46,816 bases of DNA from Anaerolineales bacterium (GCA_016927115.1 JAFGNH010000087.1:1-46816); one strand, 5' to 3'; numbered from the stretch's first letter, positions 34,416 through 43,479 are shown. The notes: generated from the letters alone by a model not told the origin. Translations and numbers: made by a program.

Positions 34416-35733
34416 GGGCGGCCTCCTTCAAAACCGGATTTTCCTTTTCCGTATGTTTCTCCTCAAGGAAGATACCTGCTTCTGAAGCAGCAGACCCAGC
34501 CATGACAATGCTGTCAACGATATCCATAGGGCTTCCCGCTGTTCCAGCGATAAAAATACCTGTCCGTTGAGATTGAGTGGGCAGCAGGTTTTGATTGGGA
34601 ATATGCATAAAACCATCTTTTCCTGTATCGATTCCATACACTGGATTGGGGTCAAAACCTGGAATCATTCCTACAGAGAGCACGGCCAGGTCGTGGGTTC
34701 TTTCTTCAACCCGTGACCCTTCTTCCATCATTTCCACTCTCAGGACTGGGTTCTGGTCCTCGTCCTGAGTTATTTTTGCTACTTTGGCTTTGACAAACTC
34801 AATTCCCATTGCTTTTGCGTTCTGGTAAAACTGCTCATAGCCTTTTCCAAAAGTGCGGATATCCATGTAATAAATCGTGATATCTGCCATTGGAAGTGCA
34901 CCGGAAAGGAGCATCGCCTGCTTGATGGCATACATGCAGCATACTCTTGAGCAATACTCAACTCCAAGGGTTTCATCACGTGATCCGGCGCATTGAATAT
35001 AGGCGATGGATTCGGGTTCCTTCCCATCACCAGGTCTGAGAACATGCCCATATGGGCCTGTTGGCGCCAGGAGCCGCTCCATCATCAGCCCGTCGATGAC
35101 ATTATCAAGTTTTCCCCCGCCATATTCTTTCTTGGCATCTCGAGGGGTTATCTCGAACCCTGTTGCTAAAACTACAGCTTCAGCATCAATGATGAAATTC
35201 TCGGGCTGCTGGCTGAAGTCAATACAGTCGGTAGGGCACACACGCTGGCATTTCCCGCACAGCAGGCAGTTTTCCATATCCAGAACAGCAACCTGTGGGA
35301 CAGCGGTTGAGAAGGGGACACGTATAACAGCTCTTGCTCCCATTCCGAGATCAAAATCCGATTGCAAGTGCAGCGGACATGCTTGTTCGCATTTCCGGCA
35401 GCCTGTACAACTCTCGGCATCCACATAGCGCGGTTTCTGGAGGACGTCCACCTGGTAACCGGAACCATTTTCCTGAATGAATTGCACTTCGCAATAGGTC
35501 AGGAGCTGGATACGGTCGTGGTTTGCAACAGCTGACATTTTCGGCGTTGTAATACATGAGCAGCAGTCCAGAGTAGGAAAGACTTTGCTCAGGGCGATCA
35601 TCTTTCCGCCAATACTGGGTTCTTTTTCAACCAGTGCAACATCATACCCCTGATCAGCAATATCGAGGGCAGTTTGCATTCCGGCGATACCACCGCCCAC
35701 AACCAGAGCGTCGACCTTGATTGAGTCCATCAT
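34408..35733 (-). CDS. qmoA: QmoA-like HdrA flavoprotein
   Basis: The 441-residue protein begins directly at the FAD motif (ALVVGGGIAGMQ, residues 9-20), lacking the N-terminal domain of full HdrA, as QmoA does. The FAD-proximal motif FPTLDCCSCITTPKM is intact (C57, C58, C60). Two ferredoxin motifs follow: CTGCRKCEQACP (from C109) and CLLCGKCQRVCP. It would pass electrons between the FAD and partner subunits of a membrane-linked Qmo-type complex. The start overlaps the MvhD-like stop by four bases, and its stop overlaps the next gene by eight. Confidence 0.9.
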   Translation of the reverse strand: MMDSIKVDALVVGGGIAGMQTALDIADQGYDVALVEKEPSIGGKMIALSKVFPTLDCCSCITTPKMSAVANHDRIQLLTYCEVQFIQENGSGYQVDVLQKPRYVDAESCTGCRKCEQACPLHLQSDFDLGMGARAVIRVPFSTAVPQVAVLDMENCLLCGKCQRVCPTDCIDFSQQPENFIIDAEAVVLATGFEITPRDAKKEYGGGKLDNVIDGLMMERLLAPTGPYGHVLRPGDGKEPESIAYIQCAGSRDETLGVEYCSRVCCMYAIKQAMLLSGALPMADITIYYMDIRTFGKGYEQFYQNAKAMGIEFVKAKVAKITQDEDQNPVLRVEMMEEGSRVEERTHDLAVLSVGMIPGFDPNPVYGIDTGKDGFMHIPNQNLLPTQSQRTGIFIAGTAGSPMDIVDSIVMAGSAASEAGIFLEEKHTEKENPVLKEAAHA

Positions 35734-36188
35734 GCCTCCCCTCCGGATGCGGCTTTTATTCCGCCTTTTATCTCTGTATCAACAGTCCCGATTTCCTCGA
35801 GGAGGGTATGCATCTGATTGACGTTTTTTAAGAATGGTTTTGTGCAAACTGTGCATATCGCTGTCAGTTTAAGACGGCGTGTATCTATCCCTTCCTCATT
35901 CATACGGGTGTAGACTTTGTTGATGGTTTTAGCAGTATGTTCGGGAGCGCCGGTATACGGGCAATCTGACCCGCTGTACATCACCAAAATGCCATCAATC
36001 CCGCGATGAAAAGCGTCGATATAAAACTGTTCCGGGAACATACAGGGGCTCAGGCAAGGGAAGATGTACGTATTTGCCGGGTAATCGGCGTGGAGCTGAC
36101 CGACAGCATTGGCTCCTGCATACCCACCAGATAAGGATGCCAGGATCAGGACCCTGGTATCGGTGCGTGGAGATCCTGTACTGGTCAT
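35730..36188 (-). CDS. MvhD-like electron-transfer protein, divergent
   Basis: The 152-residue protein resembles MvhD in its middle and C-terminal parts: FPCLSPCMFPEQF (C45, C49), DGILVMYSGSDCPYTG (C76) and LTAICTVCTKPF (C112, C115). The N-terminal CxxC of MvhD is replaced by ASLSGGYAGANA, so the cluster ligands differ. It lies between tusA and qmoA, seven bases after tusA, and overlaps qmoA by four. It probably passes electrons to the HdrA-type subunits. Confidence 0.8.
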   Translation of the reverse strand: MTSTGSPRTDTRVLILASLSGGYAGANAVGQLHADYPANTYIFPCLSPCMFPEQFYIDAFHRGIDGILVMYSGSDCPYTGAPEHTAKTINKVYTRMNEEGIDTRRLKLTAICTVCTKPFLKNVNQMHTLLEEIGTVDTEIKGGIKAASGGEA

Positions 36189-36195
36189 AGATAAC

Positions 36196-36447
36196 CTACT
36201 TACTTCGCTTGATCAGAATGCGATCGTATCCATCGGCTTCAATAACACCGAGGAACTCATGGCCTACTTTATTCGACCAGCGAGGGAGATCGTCTTTGGT
36301 ATTGGGATCGCCGGACCAAATCTCAAGGACTTCGCCCACTTTTACAGCACCGATCCCTTTTTTCGCTTCCAGCAGTGGACCAGGGCAGGCTACACCACGT
36401 GCATCGACTATTTTTGCGGCTTCAATATTATTGATATCTTCCGTCAT
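36196..36447 (-). CDS. tusA: TusA-family sulfur carrier
   Basis: This 83-residue protein has the invariant CPGP motif in VDARGVACPGPLLEAKKGI, with persulfide-accepting C21. The rest matches the two-layer alpha/beta TusA fold (VKVGEVLEIWSGDPNTKDDL, GHEFLGVIEADGYDRILI). TusA proteins carry sulfane sulfur between enzymes in tRNA thiolation, molybdenum cofactor synthesis, or oxidative and reductive sulfur pathways. Here the linked dsrE, qmo-like genes and ArsR regulator point to dissimilatory sulfur traffic rather than tRNA modification. It starts 48 bases after the arsR stop. Confidence 0.93.
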   Translation of the reverse strand: MTEDINNIEAAKIVDARGVACPGPLLEAKKGIGAVKVGEVLEIWSGDPNTKDDLPRWSNKVGHEFLGVIEADGYDRILIKRSK

Positions 36448-36495
36448 GATTTTTCTCCTTTTATGATTGGGTTTGTGCTGTGATTTGAAAAACTT

Positions 36496-36804
36496 TTATT
36501 TCATTGTTTTATTACTGCCTGAATCTGCTATCTGAAGAATCAAACGCAGATTTTCAGGATCCGCGATTTGATAATAAACCGACTGACCCTGTCGGTTTGA
36601 CATGAGAATTTTTTTTTCTTTCATCAATCGAAGGTGATGAGAAGTGTTTTGAATCGATGAATCAATCAATTCTGCAATTTCGCCGACAGTCTTTTCACCA
36701 TTTGATAATGACCACAGAATTAGAATACGCCGGGGATGAGCCAGAGCTCTACACCGGTCAGCCTGGATTACGGCTTCATTATAGTTGAACAGCTGGTCAA
36801 CCAA
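36496..36804 (-). CDS. ArsR-family transcriptional repressor
   Basis: The 102-residue product is a compact ArsR/SmtB winged helix: RCRALAHPRRILILWSL, then the recognition helix in SIQNTSHHLRLMKEKKILM and the wing NRQGQSVYYQI. It has only one cysteine (C18), not a metal-binding CxC motif, so classical arsenic or metal sensing is unlikely. In sHdr sulfur-oxidation clusters an ArsR-type regulator senses sulfur state through cysteines, but that uses two; whether one suffices is open. It heads the cluster and probably autoregulates it. Confidence 0.88.
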   Translation of the reverse strand: MVDQLFNYNEAVIQADRCRALAHPRRILILWSLSNGEKTVGEIAELIDSSIQNTSHHLRLMKEKKILMSNRQGQSVYYQIADPENLRLILQIADSGSNKTMK

Positions 36805-37475
36805 AGAAAGGCACCCCTATTCACAGGATCGTTTGATCAAAAGAACCTAAGAATAACTATAACCAGCGGGGCCTGTTATCCGTAGTGGAAGAAGTCACAG
36901 AGGGTCATAAAGATTCTTTATGGATCAGGATAAGGATACTTTATCGATAAATTTATACAAAATCCGGACAAATTCTGAGTGACTGTCAGGGTGGTTTATA
37001 TTCTGCCGAATGCGGAATGGGCCTGGTGTGTAATAAAGGTGTACTGCAAAGATTAATGCTTTCCAGGGTGCGGAAAACAGCGGATCTGCGGAGAGAGCCT
37101 GAACCATAGTACAATCTTGTGCGGGTGATCCTTCTTTTTCTGGGAAGGCTATTCAGTTGTACCAGACTCCTTTTGCTGTGATCTTCGATAGGCTGCCGGT
37201 TTCTCTTGAAATGTTCTTGAACATGCTCTTCGATGCAGATTTTTGCCAGGGTATCAGGAAAACAAGACTGCCACCGCTTAATTTTTTATGTGATCTGTAG
37301 CATAATCATGCTGCGGTGGTTTCGAATTAAGTTACAGAATGGAATCCTCCAGGTAGCAGCGGACAACAACTATCCTGGATCGATATCGTTGGACAATGAA
37401 TTTATCGAAGTGATGCATAATACACGGACCTTCAAACTAATTCAGTGTCCTTATGATCAGGTTAAGGAACTCTCG
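36805..37475. other. Long divergent regulatory region with palindromes
   Basis: These 671 bases lie between divergent arsR and glycosyltransferase genes. Two perfect palindromes stand out: TTTGATCAAA (36832-36841), only 28 bases upstream of the arsR start, and TTTATCGATAAA (36940-36951) in an AT-rich stretch. Either may be an operator. Frames in this region have no resemblance to known proteins; the 5' extension of the glycosyltransferase frame (37233-37475) is probably untranslated. Confidence 0.45.
36832..36841. promoter_or_regulatory. Palindromic candidate ArsR operator
   Basis: TTTGATCAAA is a perfect 10-bp palindrome 28 bases before the arsR ATG, with a half-repeat GATC just to its left. 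Its position suits autorepression, but it is short enough to occur by chance. Confidence 0.3.
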
Positions 37476-38495
37476 ATGAAAGTTATCATTCAAATTCCAT
37501 GTTATAACGAAGCGGAGACACTTCCTGTTGCATTGGCCGAGTTGCCCAGGAACCTGGAAGGTATTGACGAAGTTGAATGGCTGATTGTTGATGATGGCAG
37601 CAGTGACGAGACTGTCAACACAGCGATCAGTGCCGGAGTGGATTACGTGGTCAGCCACAGGCGTAATATGGGATTGGCCAAGGCATTTCTTACCGGGCTT
37701 GAAGCCTGTGCGCGCCTCGATGCCGATATCATTGTAAATACTGATGCCGATAATCAGTATTATGCAGGCGATATTCAAAAGCTTATAAATCCGATACTTT
37801 CAGGGAAAGCAGAATATGTAATCGGAACCCGACCGATTAACCAGATTGAAGAATTCTCTTTTCTGAAGAAGCAGCTTCAAAAATTTGGCAGCTGGGTTGT
37901 CCGTGTCCTGAGCCAGACGAATATCCAGGATGCCCCCAGCGGCTTTCGTGCGATATCACGATCCGCTGCACTACGCCTGCATGTTTTTAACCAATACACC
38001 TATACGCTGGAGACAGTGATTCAGGCTGGGCAGTCCGGGATTGTCACTACATGTGTCCCGGTAAAGACCAATGAGCAATTGCGGCCATCACGTCTTATCA
38101 GCTCGATTCCATCCTATTTACAGAAATCTTCGACGACTATCCTTCGCAGCCTGGCAACCTATCGGCCGTTCACTTTTTTTGTCGTGCCGGGCGTTATACT
38201 TCTTCTGATTGCCATCCTTCTGGGAATGCGATATCTCTATTTCCTCTTTTCTGGAGGCGGCGCAGGACACCTTCAGTCGTTAATCCTTGCTGTGATGCTG
38301 TTCGTAACCGGCTTCTCGACGATCACAATCGGATTCCTTACGGATCTTATCGCAATCAATCGAAAACTGATTGAGGATGTGGAGTTCCAGACAAAATCCC
38401 TGTTGTTCCGTCTAACTCAGCTACAAGGGGACCCGGAATCCGACTTTCTGACTCATGGAAAGTTGGTCTACAGCCGTAGAAAAACCGAGAACTAA
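37476..38495 (+). CDS. Family 2 glycosyltransferase with C-terminal membrane segments
   Basis: The ATG at 37476 follows AAGGA at eight bases and starts exactly at the GT2 fold (MKVIIQIPCYNEAETLP), giving 339 residues. An upstream in-frame start at 37233 adds 81 residues without family similarity. Motifs: VDDGSSD, the metal-binding NTDADNQY, and QDAPSGFRAISRSA. Two C-terminal membrane helices (about 230-255 and 270-300) match dolichol-phosphate-mannose-synthase or GtrB-type enzymes that load a sugar on a lipid carrier. A surface-glycan role is inferred. Confidence 0.9.
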   Translation: MKVIIQIPCYNEAETLPVALAELPRNLEGIDEVEWLIVDDGSSDETVNTAISAGVDYVVSHRRNMGLAKAFLTGLEACARLDADIIVNTDADNQYYAGDIQKLINPILSGKAEYVIGTRPINQIEEFSFLKKQLQKFGSWVVRVLSQTNIQDAPSGFRAISRSAALRLHVFNQYTYTLETVIQAGQSGIVTTCVPVKTNEQLRPSRLISSIPSYLQKSSTTILRSLATYRPFTFFVVPGVILLLIAILLGMRYLYFLFSGGGAGHLQSLILAVMLFVTGFSTITIGFLTDLIAINRKLIEDVEFQTKSLLFRLTQLQGDPESDFLTHGKLVYSRRKTEN

Positions 38496-38682
38496 CCGTA
38501 CTAATTTTCCTCCATAATTTCTATGTTATCAGGTACCTTATATCTGATCTGCGATTCTTCTCAACTCCTGCCGCATATTTATAGTTTTTATACAGATTTC
38601 CTCACAAAATATTTATAAACTACTAAATTGAAAACATAAGAGTCTGTTTTGGCCTGATCGCAAAAGGAAGGTATAGGGAGCG

Positions 38683-41373
38683 ATGAAATTTTTACATAAC
38701 AGACCAGTAATCTGGATCATGGCCGCAGCTGTTTGTACCTTACTGGTAGGTTTGATTGTTCTGCTGTTGGTGTTCCCCGGACAAGCGGGAGAGTATCGCA
38801 CATCGTTTCTTACTCTGAAGAAGCCTGCTGTCACAATCATTCAACCTGCTGATCAGGAAGTAATCCAGTCCGGTCAGTGTTTAATCCTGGCTGCATATGC
38901 TGTCTCCACTTCTTCCCTGGGAAGGGTTGAATTTTTGGTGGATGGGATCCTGAATCAAACCTATCAACCTGCAGGAGGATCAGTGGAAGAACTGGTGACA
39001 TTTACCTGGTTCAGCAGCTCTGTTGGAATCCACAGGTTAAGTGTGATCGCCTATGATATCCGCGGTGCAACCGGAAACGAAGCCTCAGTGGTGATTGGTG
39101 TGCAGGCAGCGGAAAAATGGGGTGAATCAGTTGAGGTTGTGGATGATACCGGTATTTCTGCCCATCAGTCTGAAACAGATGCAGCTTCCAACGCAGGATC
39201 CGGAAATTCAGGAGAAAATGTGGGTACAGCGGAGGGGGCTTCTGAAGATTCACAGGGCGCGGCTGGAGTTGAAGGCGGACTGCCGGATGAAAATGGGGCA
39301 AATGGTCCCGATATGCCCCCTGAACCTGTTGATGAAGGACCGGAAATTACATTTTTCGAATCTTCAATAGAGATTGTTGATGGTGGCCCGCAGGATGGGC
39401 AACTACAAGTTACGGTTATTACTGTTGCACGGGATGATGTCGGGCTGGACCGGCTGGATCTGTTCTGGGTTGCTCCGGATGGTCATGATAACGGACAGCT
39501 GGAGCCAATCTCAGGTGAAACAACACGTTTATGTGCGGGTCAGCAGCAGTGTATTCTAGAGGTCACGAATGTTGATCCGGCGGAGGGTCTGTGGGTTTAT
39601 AGTGTCCAGGCATGGGATACCTCCGGACAGTCTGATACGGCATTTGAGCGTTTTGAAGTGCTAGCGGGTGATGCGGATCCGCCGGCAGCTGCAGAACATG
39701 ACGATCAGGATGCCTGGCTGAGTGATTGGCTAAGGGAACACCTCTTTGTTGAGATGGAAACGCTGAATACGGGGGGGGCAGGTCACTGGGGCGAAGTTCT
39801 TGAAGTGGAGGATATTCTTGATTTGCTTGGCCGCGGGAGAAACGCACCGGAAAATGAAGGAGATATGGAAGGTGACGACAGCCGATGCCTTAATCTGAGT
39901 GTTTTTCCCACGGCCCAGGGCAACCAGCTCACAGTTGAGGTGACCTGTGATCTTGAACTGGAAGATGATGAGATCCTCTTTCTGTATATTGAGAAATATC
40001 TTGATCACAGCGGGGCCCGCGGTATCAGTCTCTTTATCGAAGACTGGTATGATTCTGGCCGGCACTCCCTCCATGTTGGGGATACATTCAGCTGGTTAGA
40101 CCAGGATATTACATGCGGAACATACTACCTATACAAAGGGCTCATCAACACTGCGGAGGTGGTTGATCCTGAACTACGGTCCTTCGATGCAGTATCTTCG
40201 ACGATGAATGTAGGCTGGGCGACAGTACATACCATGAGCGCAGGGTGTTCAGCAGGATCTATTGCCGATATCAACTTGCGTGCCCAACTTATTCCTGAAG
40301 GCGTGCAGATTCGCTGGGACGTGGCTCCGGGTAATCCATGGCCGGAGGATCTCCCCGAAGAGGGTGTTGAGTTTACTCTTGAACACTATGATGTATTGAC
40401 GGGCAACTCCTGGATCATGTTCCGCGAAGTTGTGCCGCGGGAAAGGCTGCTGGCAGGGCATCCATTCCAGGTGACCCATCCAGCCCGCTGCGGCGATGAG
40501 TCCTGGTACACCGTTGCTGCAGTTCCTGCTAATGCGGATATGAGTTCGGGTTCTCCCGGGTGGCTGCTTCGCCAGCAGATTCGGGGGCTTGAAATTCCGT
40601 GCCCGGAGCAGGGTATAGGAGGAATACCGCTGGAAGCTGTATCATACTGGTCTCAGCCGAACCGCTATGGTGTGTTGTTGAGTGCGACAATTCCTGCAAA
40701 TTTTCCCTGGCCGCGATCCGAGGATGTTACCCTCTATCTTGCCCGGCAACGCAGAGCTGTAGATGGTTGTGAAAGCCCGCCCTGTCTGGGAGATGGATGG
40801 CAGGTGATAGAATCCCTGGGGATAACAGATCATCTGAGGGGAAGGGAGTTCACACTCTCGATACACGACCAGAATGTAAATTTCAATGAGCATTATGTCT
40901 ATACTCTGGCAGTCAGGGCCGGTGATGAGATAACTTATGGTCCGAGCGTCCTGTATACAACGGTGCAATCACCGCCTCGCCCTCCCCAGATCCTGCGGCT
41001 GATTGTTAGTAGTGAGAACTGCGAGTCTGGTGGGAACCGCTGCGTTGAGGTGGAATGGGAGCAGTATGAGCAGCCTGTGCAAATTGGTTATTACGAGCAA
41101 GCTGCATCCATTGTTGTAGAACGCATCACGGGTGGGCTGGATGGACAGATATTTCCTGTAGCATTGGAAGAAGCCCGTTTCGTGGATAATGATCTGTTTG
41201 AAATGAATGTGGAGCTGGTATCCGGGGAGGTTCGAAGGATCTGTAATTATTCAACAACCTACAGGATGATTGCCTATGATGCTGAAGGGCACTGGTATGG
41301 GGCATCGCCGCTGACGGTAGATATGCTGGCCTGTGATGTTGCCATGGAGCAGGAAGTAGAGAGGAGTCGCTGA
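38683..41373 (+). CDS. Large surface-exposed protein with Ig-like domains
   Basis: The 896-residue protein has one N-terminal membrane helix (VIWIMAAAVCTLLVGLIVLLL, residues 9-29). An Ig-like domain follows (ITIIQPADQEVIQSGQ-like start, VEFLVDGILNQTY). An acidic, glycine/asparagine-rich linker with many Glu and Gly spans about 150-230. Repeated beta domains follow with Cys pairs and Trp, such as LDLFWVAPDG and YSVQAWDTSGQS. A ribosome site (AGGGAGCG) precedes the ATG. Its 3' neighbour is a lipoprotein with a similar first Ig-like domain, two bases after its stop. Function unknown; attachment or envelope role is a guess. Confidence 0.7.
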   Translation: MKFLHNRPVIWIMAAAVCTLLVGLIVLLLVFPGQAGEYRTSFLTLKKPAVTIIQPADQEVIQSGQCLILAAYAVSTSSLGRVEFLVDGILNQTYQPAGGSVEELVTFTWFSSSVGIHRLSVIAYDIRGATGNEASVVIGVQAAEKWGESVEVVDDTGISAHQSETDAASNAGSGNSGENVGTAEGASEDSQGAAGVEGGLPDENGANGPDMPPEPVDEGPEITFFESSIEIVDGGPQDGQLQVTVITVARDDVGLDRLDLFWVAPDGHDNGQLEPISGETTRLCAGQQQCILEVTNVDPAEGLWVYSVQAWDTSGQSDTAFERFEVLAGDADPPAAAEHDDQDAWLSDWLREHLFVEMETLNTGGAGHWGEVLEVEDILDLLGRGRNAPENEGDMEGDDSRCLNLSVFPTAQGNQLTVEVTCDLELEDDEILFLYIEKYLDHSGARGISLFIEDWYDSGRHSLHVGDTFSWLDQDITCGTYYLYKGLINTAEVVDPELRSFDAVSSTMNVGWATVHTMSAGCSAGSIADINLRAQLIPEGVQIRWDVAPGNPWPEDLPEEGVEFTLEHYDVLTGNSWIMFREVVPRERLLAGHPFQVTHPARCGDESWYTVAAVPANADMSSGSPGWLLRQQIRGLEIPCPEQGIGGIPLEAVSYWSQPNRYGVLLSATIPANFPWPRSEDVTLYLARQRRAVDGCESPPCLGDGWQVIESLGITDHLRGREFTLSIHDQNVNFNEHYVYTLAVRAGDEITYGPSVLYTTVQSPPRPPQILRLIVSSENCESGGNRCVEVEWEQYEQPVQIGYYEQAASIVVERITGGLDGQIFPVALEEARFVDNDLFEMNVELVSGEVRRICNYSTTYRMIAYDAEGHWYGASPLTVDMLACDVAMEQEVERSR

Positions 41374-41374
41374 G

Positions 41375-42409
41375 GTGAAAAACGCAAGCCGTTTAGTCCT
41401 TATTTTTATAGTTCTCTCTGGTTTAATCACTTCCTGTTCGCAGGGATCGACTGCAGGATCTGGTGTGATCTCGGTGAATATCCTGGAACCACTTGATGGA
41501 GAAGAAGTGAATGCAGGTGATCTGATTACGGTTCGAACAGAGGTGAATGCTCCTGCTGGTGTTTCCCGTTTTGACCTGATAGTTAATGGGGAGCTGGCTC
41601 GAACCGATGTTCTCTCAGAACCACTGACACAGGGCTCGGTGATCCAGGCCTGGCGTCCTGAAACCGAAGGGGTGTATGAGATATTCGTGGCGGCGCTGAT
41701 AGGTGAAAATTACGCACCTTCCGACGGGATTTCCATCCATGTTGGGTCTACCTCTGAATCACCCATATCATCACCTGTTACCTTAACGGCCATACTTGAT
41801 CTGACCGAAACTGCAACGCCTGACCTACCGGAGACTCCGACCCCTACCGGGACTGTCACTCCTGAACCTGAAGACCCAATGGTGAAAACTGTAACCACCA
41901 GCAACTGTCGTACCGGGGATGATGTGGCATTTTCCGTTCAGGTGTCTTTGGGAGCCGGTGATCTGGCTCCTATCATTGGGCGCAATTTACACACCACCTG
42001 GTGGTTTATCAACTGGAGTGGATTTTACTGCTGGGTATCCGATGATATCGTCGAAGTCACTGGAGACACTTCCAATGTCCCGGTGGTTGCTTCACCGCCA
42101 ACGCCTACACCTACTGTTAAACCGATATCGGCCCCTGGTTCACTTTCTCCCACCGGTACAGTTAACTGTGCTGATACGACTGCCGGGGTTTTACTTTCCT
42201 GGTCTGCAGTTTCCCATCCGGACGGCATCAGAGGTTATGAATGGATCCTGGACGCAGGAGGGTACACTCAGTCTGGCAGTACAGATACAAACCAGGTATC
42301 TGTGCACTCGATTGGCTGCTTTAATACCTATACTTGGAAAGTTCGGGCGATCGGTATGGATGGCACACCGGGACCATATTCCATTGAGGGAGAATTCACC
42401 GTAGAGTAA
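41375..42409 (+). CDS. Ig-like and fibronectin-like surface lipoprotein
   Basis: A GTG at 41375 follows GAGGAG and begins two bases after the upstream stop. The 344-residue product has a lipobox ending ITSC, so Cys21 is the lipid anchor. The first domain begins ISVNILEPLDGEEVNAGD and resembles the Ig-like domain of its neighbour. A Thr/Pro linker (about 140-170) leads to an SH3-like part (TSNCRTGDDVAFSVQV). A final fibronectin-like domain follows (VLLSWSAVSHPDGIRGYEWI). It probably works with the upstream protein at the cell surface. Function unknown. Confidence 0.75.
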   Translation: MKNASRLVLIFIVLSGLITSCSQGSTAGSGVISVNILEPLDGEEVNAGDLITVRTEVNAPAGVSRFDLIVNGELARTDVLSEPLTQGSVIQAWRPETEGVYEIFVAALIGENYAPSDGISIHVGSTSESPISSPVTLTAILDLTETATPDLPETPTPTGTVTPEPEDPMVKTVTTSNCRTGDDVAFSVQVSLGAGDLAPIIGRNLHTTWWFINWSGFYCWVSDDIVEVTGDTSNVPVVASPPTPTPTVKPISAPGSLSPTGTVNCADTTAGVLLSWSAVSHPDGIRGYEWILDAGGYTQSGSTDTNQVSVHSIGCFNTYTWKVRAIGMDGTPGPYSIEGEFTVE

Positions 42410-42432
42410 GAGGTGGCCTCCCTCAGATTTAC

Positions 42433-42483
42433 GCCAACAGCGAGTCCCTGATGCTGCTGCAGCACCAGGAACTCGCTGTTGGC
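42433..42483. repeat. Near-perfect 51-nt inverted repeat
   Basis: Two arms starting GCCAACAGCGAGT (42433) and ending ACTCGCTGTTGGC (42483) pair over 25 positions with two mismatches around one central base. It lies 24 bases after the lipoprotein stop. No T-run follows on either strand, though a second hairpin with CCTTTTTC follows on the plus strand. It might be a terminator or a small mobile repeat copy. Confidence 0.6.
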
Positions 42484-42642
42484 TGTGAAAAAGGGTCAGC
42501 CGTGCATCTACTCCTTTTTCATTCAACGGTCGGTTTTCTCCGGATAAGTACAATCCACATGGGAGGGGTTCGGACTGCCGGCAGTCGCTCTGCCTAACCT
42601 GGAATCGCTGGTCTGTTTGGGAAACCGGATATAATAGCAAGC

Positions 42643-43326
42643 ATGATGAAACGGAAAAGAATGACTGACCAGGATCCCCGCAGCGGGGTAAAGTGCTTTC
42701 TTTTTGACTTTGGTAATGTAGTCGGTTTTTTTGACCGCACAATCACCTTTAAGCGAGTAGTAGAATTTTCTGATGGATCAATCGATCAGGCGCTTGTGGA
42801 GGCTGCTATTCATGGCGACGGCTTGTTTGTGGCGTATGAAAAGGGAGAGATCAGTTCAGAACAATACATAGGAACCACTCTCCAGCAGCTGGGAATTCAA
42901 CTGCCCTTTGAAGTAATGAAAGAAGCGTGGTCCGACATAATCACTCCAAATATGGATATAATCCAGTTTCTTCCCCGTTTGAAGAAAGCTTCCTATCGTC
43001 TGGTATTGGGCAGCAATAATAATCCCATGCACCTTGAACAGATTCAAAAGCAATTCGGGGATTGGATGAAGCCATTTGACAGAATGATCTTTTCTCATGA
43101 AGTGGGTGTTTTGAAACCCGAAAGAGAGTTTTTTACGCTTTGTATTGCAGCTTGCGGATGCAGGCCTGAATCCATTGTTTTTATCGATGATCTTGAGGAG
43201 AATATTCATTCTGCAGCGACAATGGGTTTCAGGACACTTCAGTATCAACGGGATATGAAGATTGAGGAAGAATTAGCACGCATGGGTATTCTCCTGGAAA
43301 CCTCCCTTCCTTCGCAGGATAACTAA
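42643..43326 (+). CDS. HAD-superfamily phosphatase
   Basis: The 227-residue product is a subclass IA HAD hydrolase. Motif I is FLFDFGNVVG with the nucleophile Asp at the start of DFGNV, motif II includes LVLGSNNNP, motif III has LKPE, and motif IV FIDDLEENI. The second Asp of motif I is Gly, as in YihX-type sugar phosphatases, so it may hydrolyse glucose 1-phosphate-like substrates. The start at 42643 is approximate; ATGs at 42646 and 42661 are possible. Confidence 0.82.
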   Translation: MMKRKRMTDQDPRSGVKCFLFDFGNVVGFFDRTITFKRVVEFSDGSIDQALVEAAIHGDGLFVAYEKGEISSEQYIGTTLQQLGIQLPFEVMKEAWSDIITPNMDIIQFLPRLKKASYRLVLGSNNNPMHLEQIQKQFGDWMKPFDRMIFSHEVGVLKPEREFFTLCIAACGCRPESIVFIDDLEENIHSAATMGFRTLQYQRDMKIEEELARMGILLETSLPSQDN

Positions 43327-43479
43327 TCGAAAGAAGTGAAGGATAGATCTATTGATTGATAGCGTTACGATCAAGTCGGTCGACACAGAGTGAATTGGTC
43401 TTTGATTATGGGACAAGACGCTGATAGGCCTTCTGCAATAGAAACCTGAGAAAAAAACAAAACAAGTGGGGGAATCAAG

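Noticed and set aside
30923..36188. Canonical sulfate-reduction Qmo locus
   Set aside because: aprAB, sat and dsrAB are not adjacent, the MvhD part is not fused to the second HdrA, and TusA, DsrE and ArsR are present instead.
36925..37107. 60-codon minus-strand frame upstream of arsR
   Set aside because: No ribosome site, AT-rich regulatory region, no resemblance to any protein.
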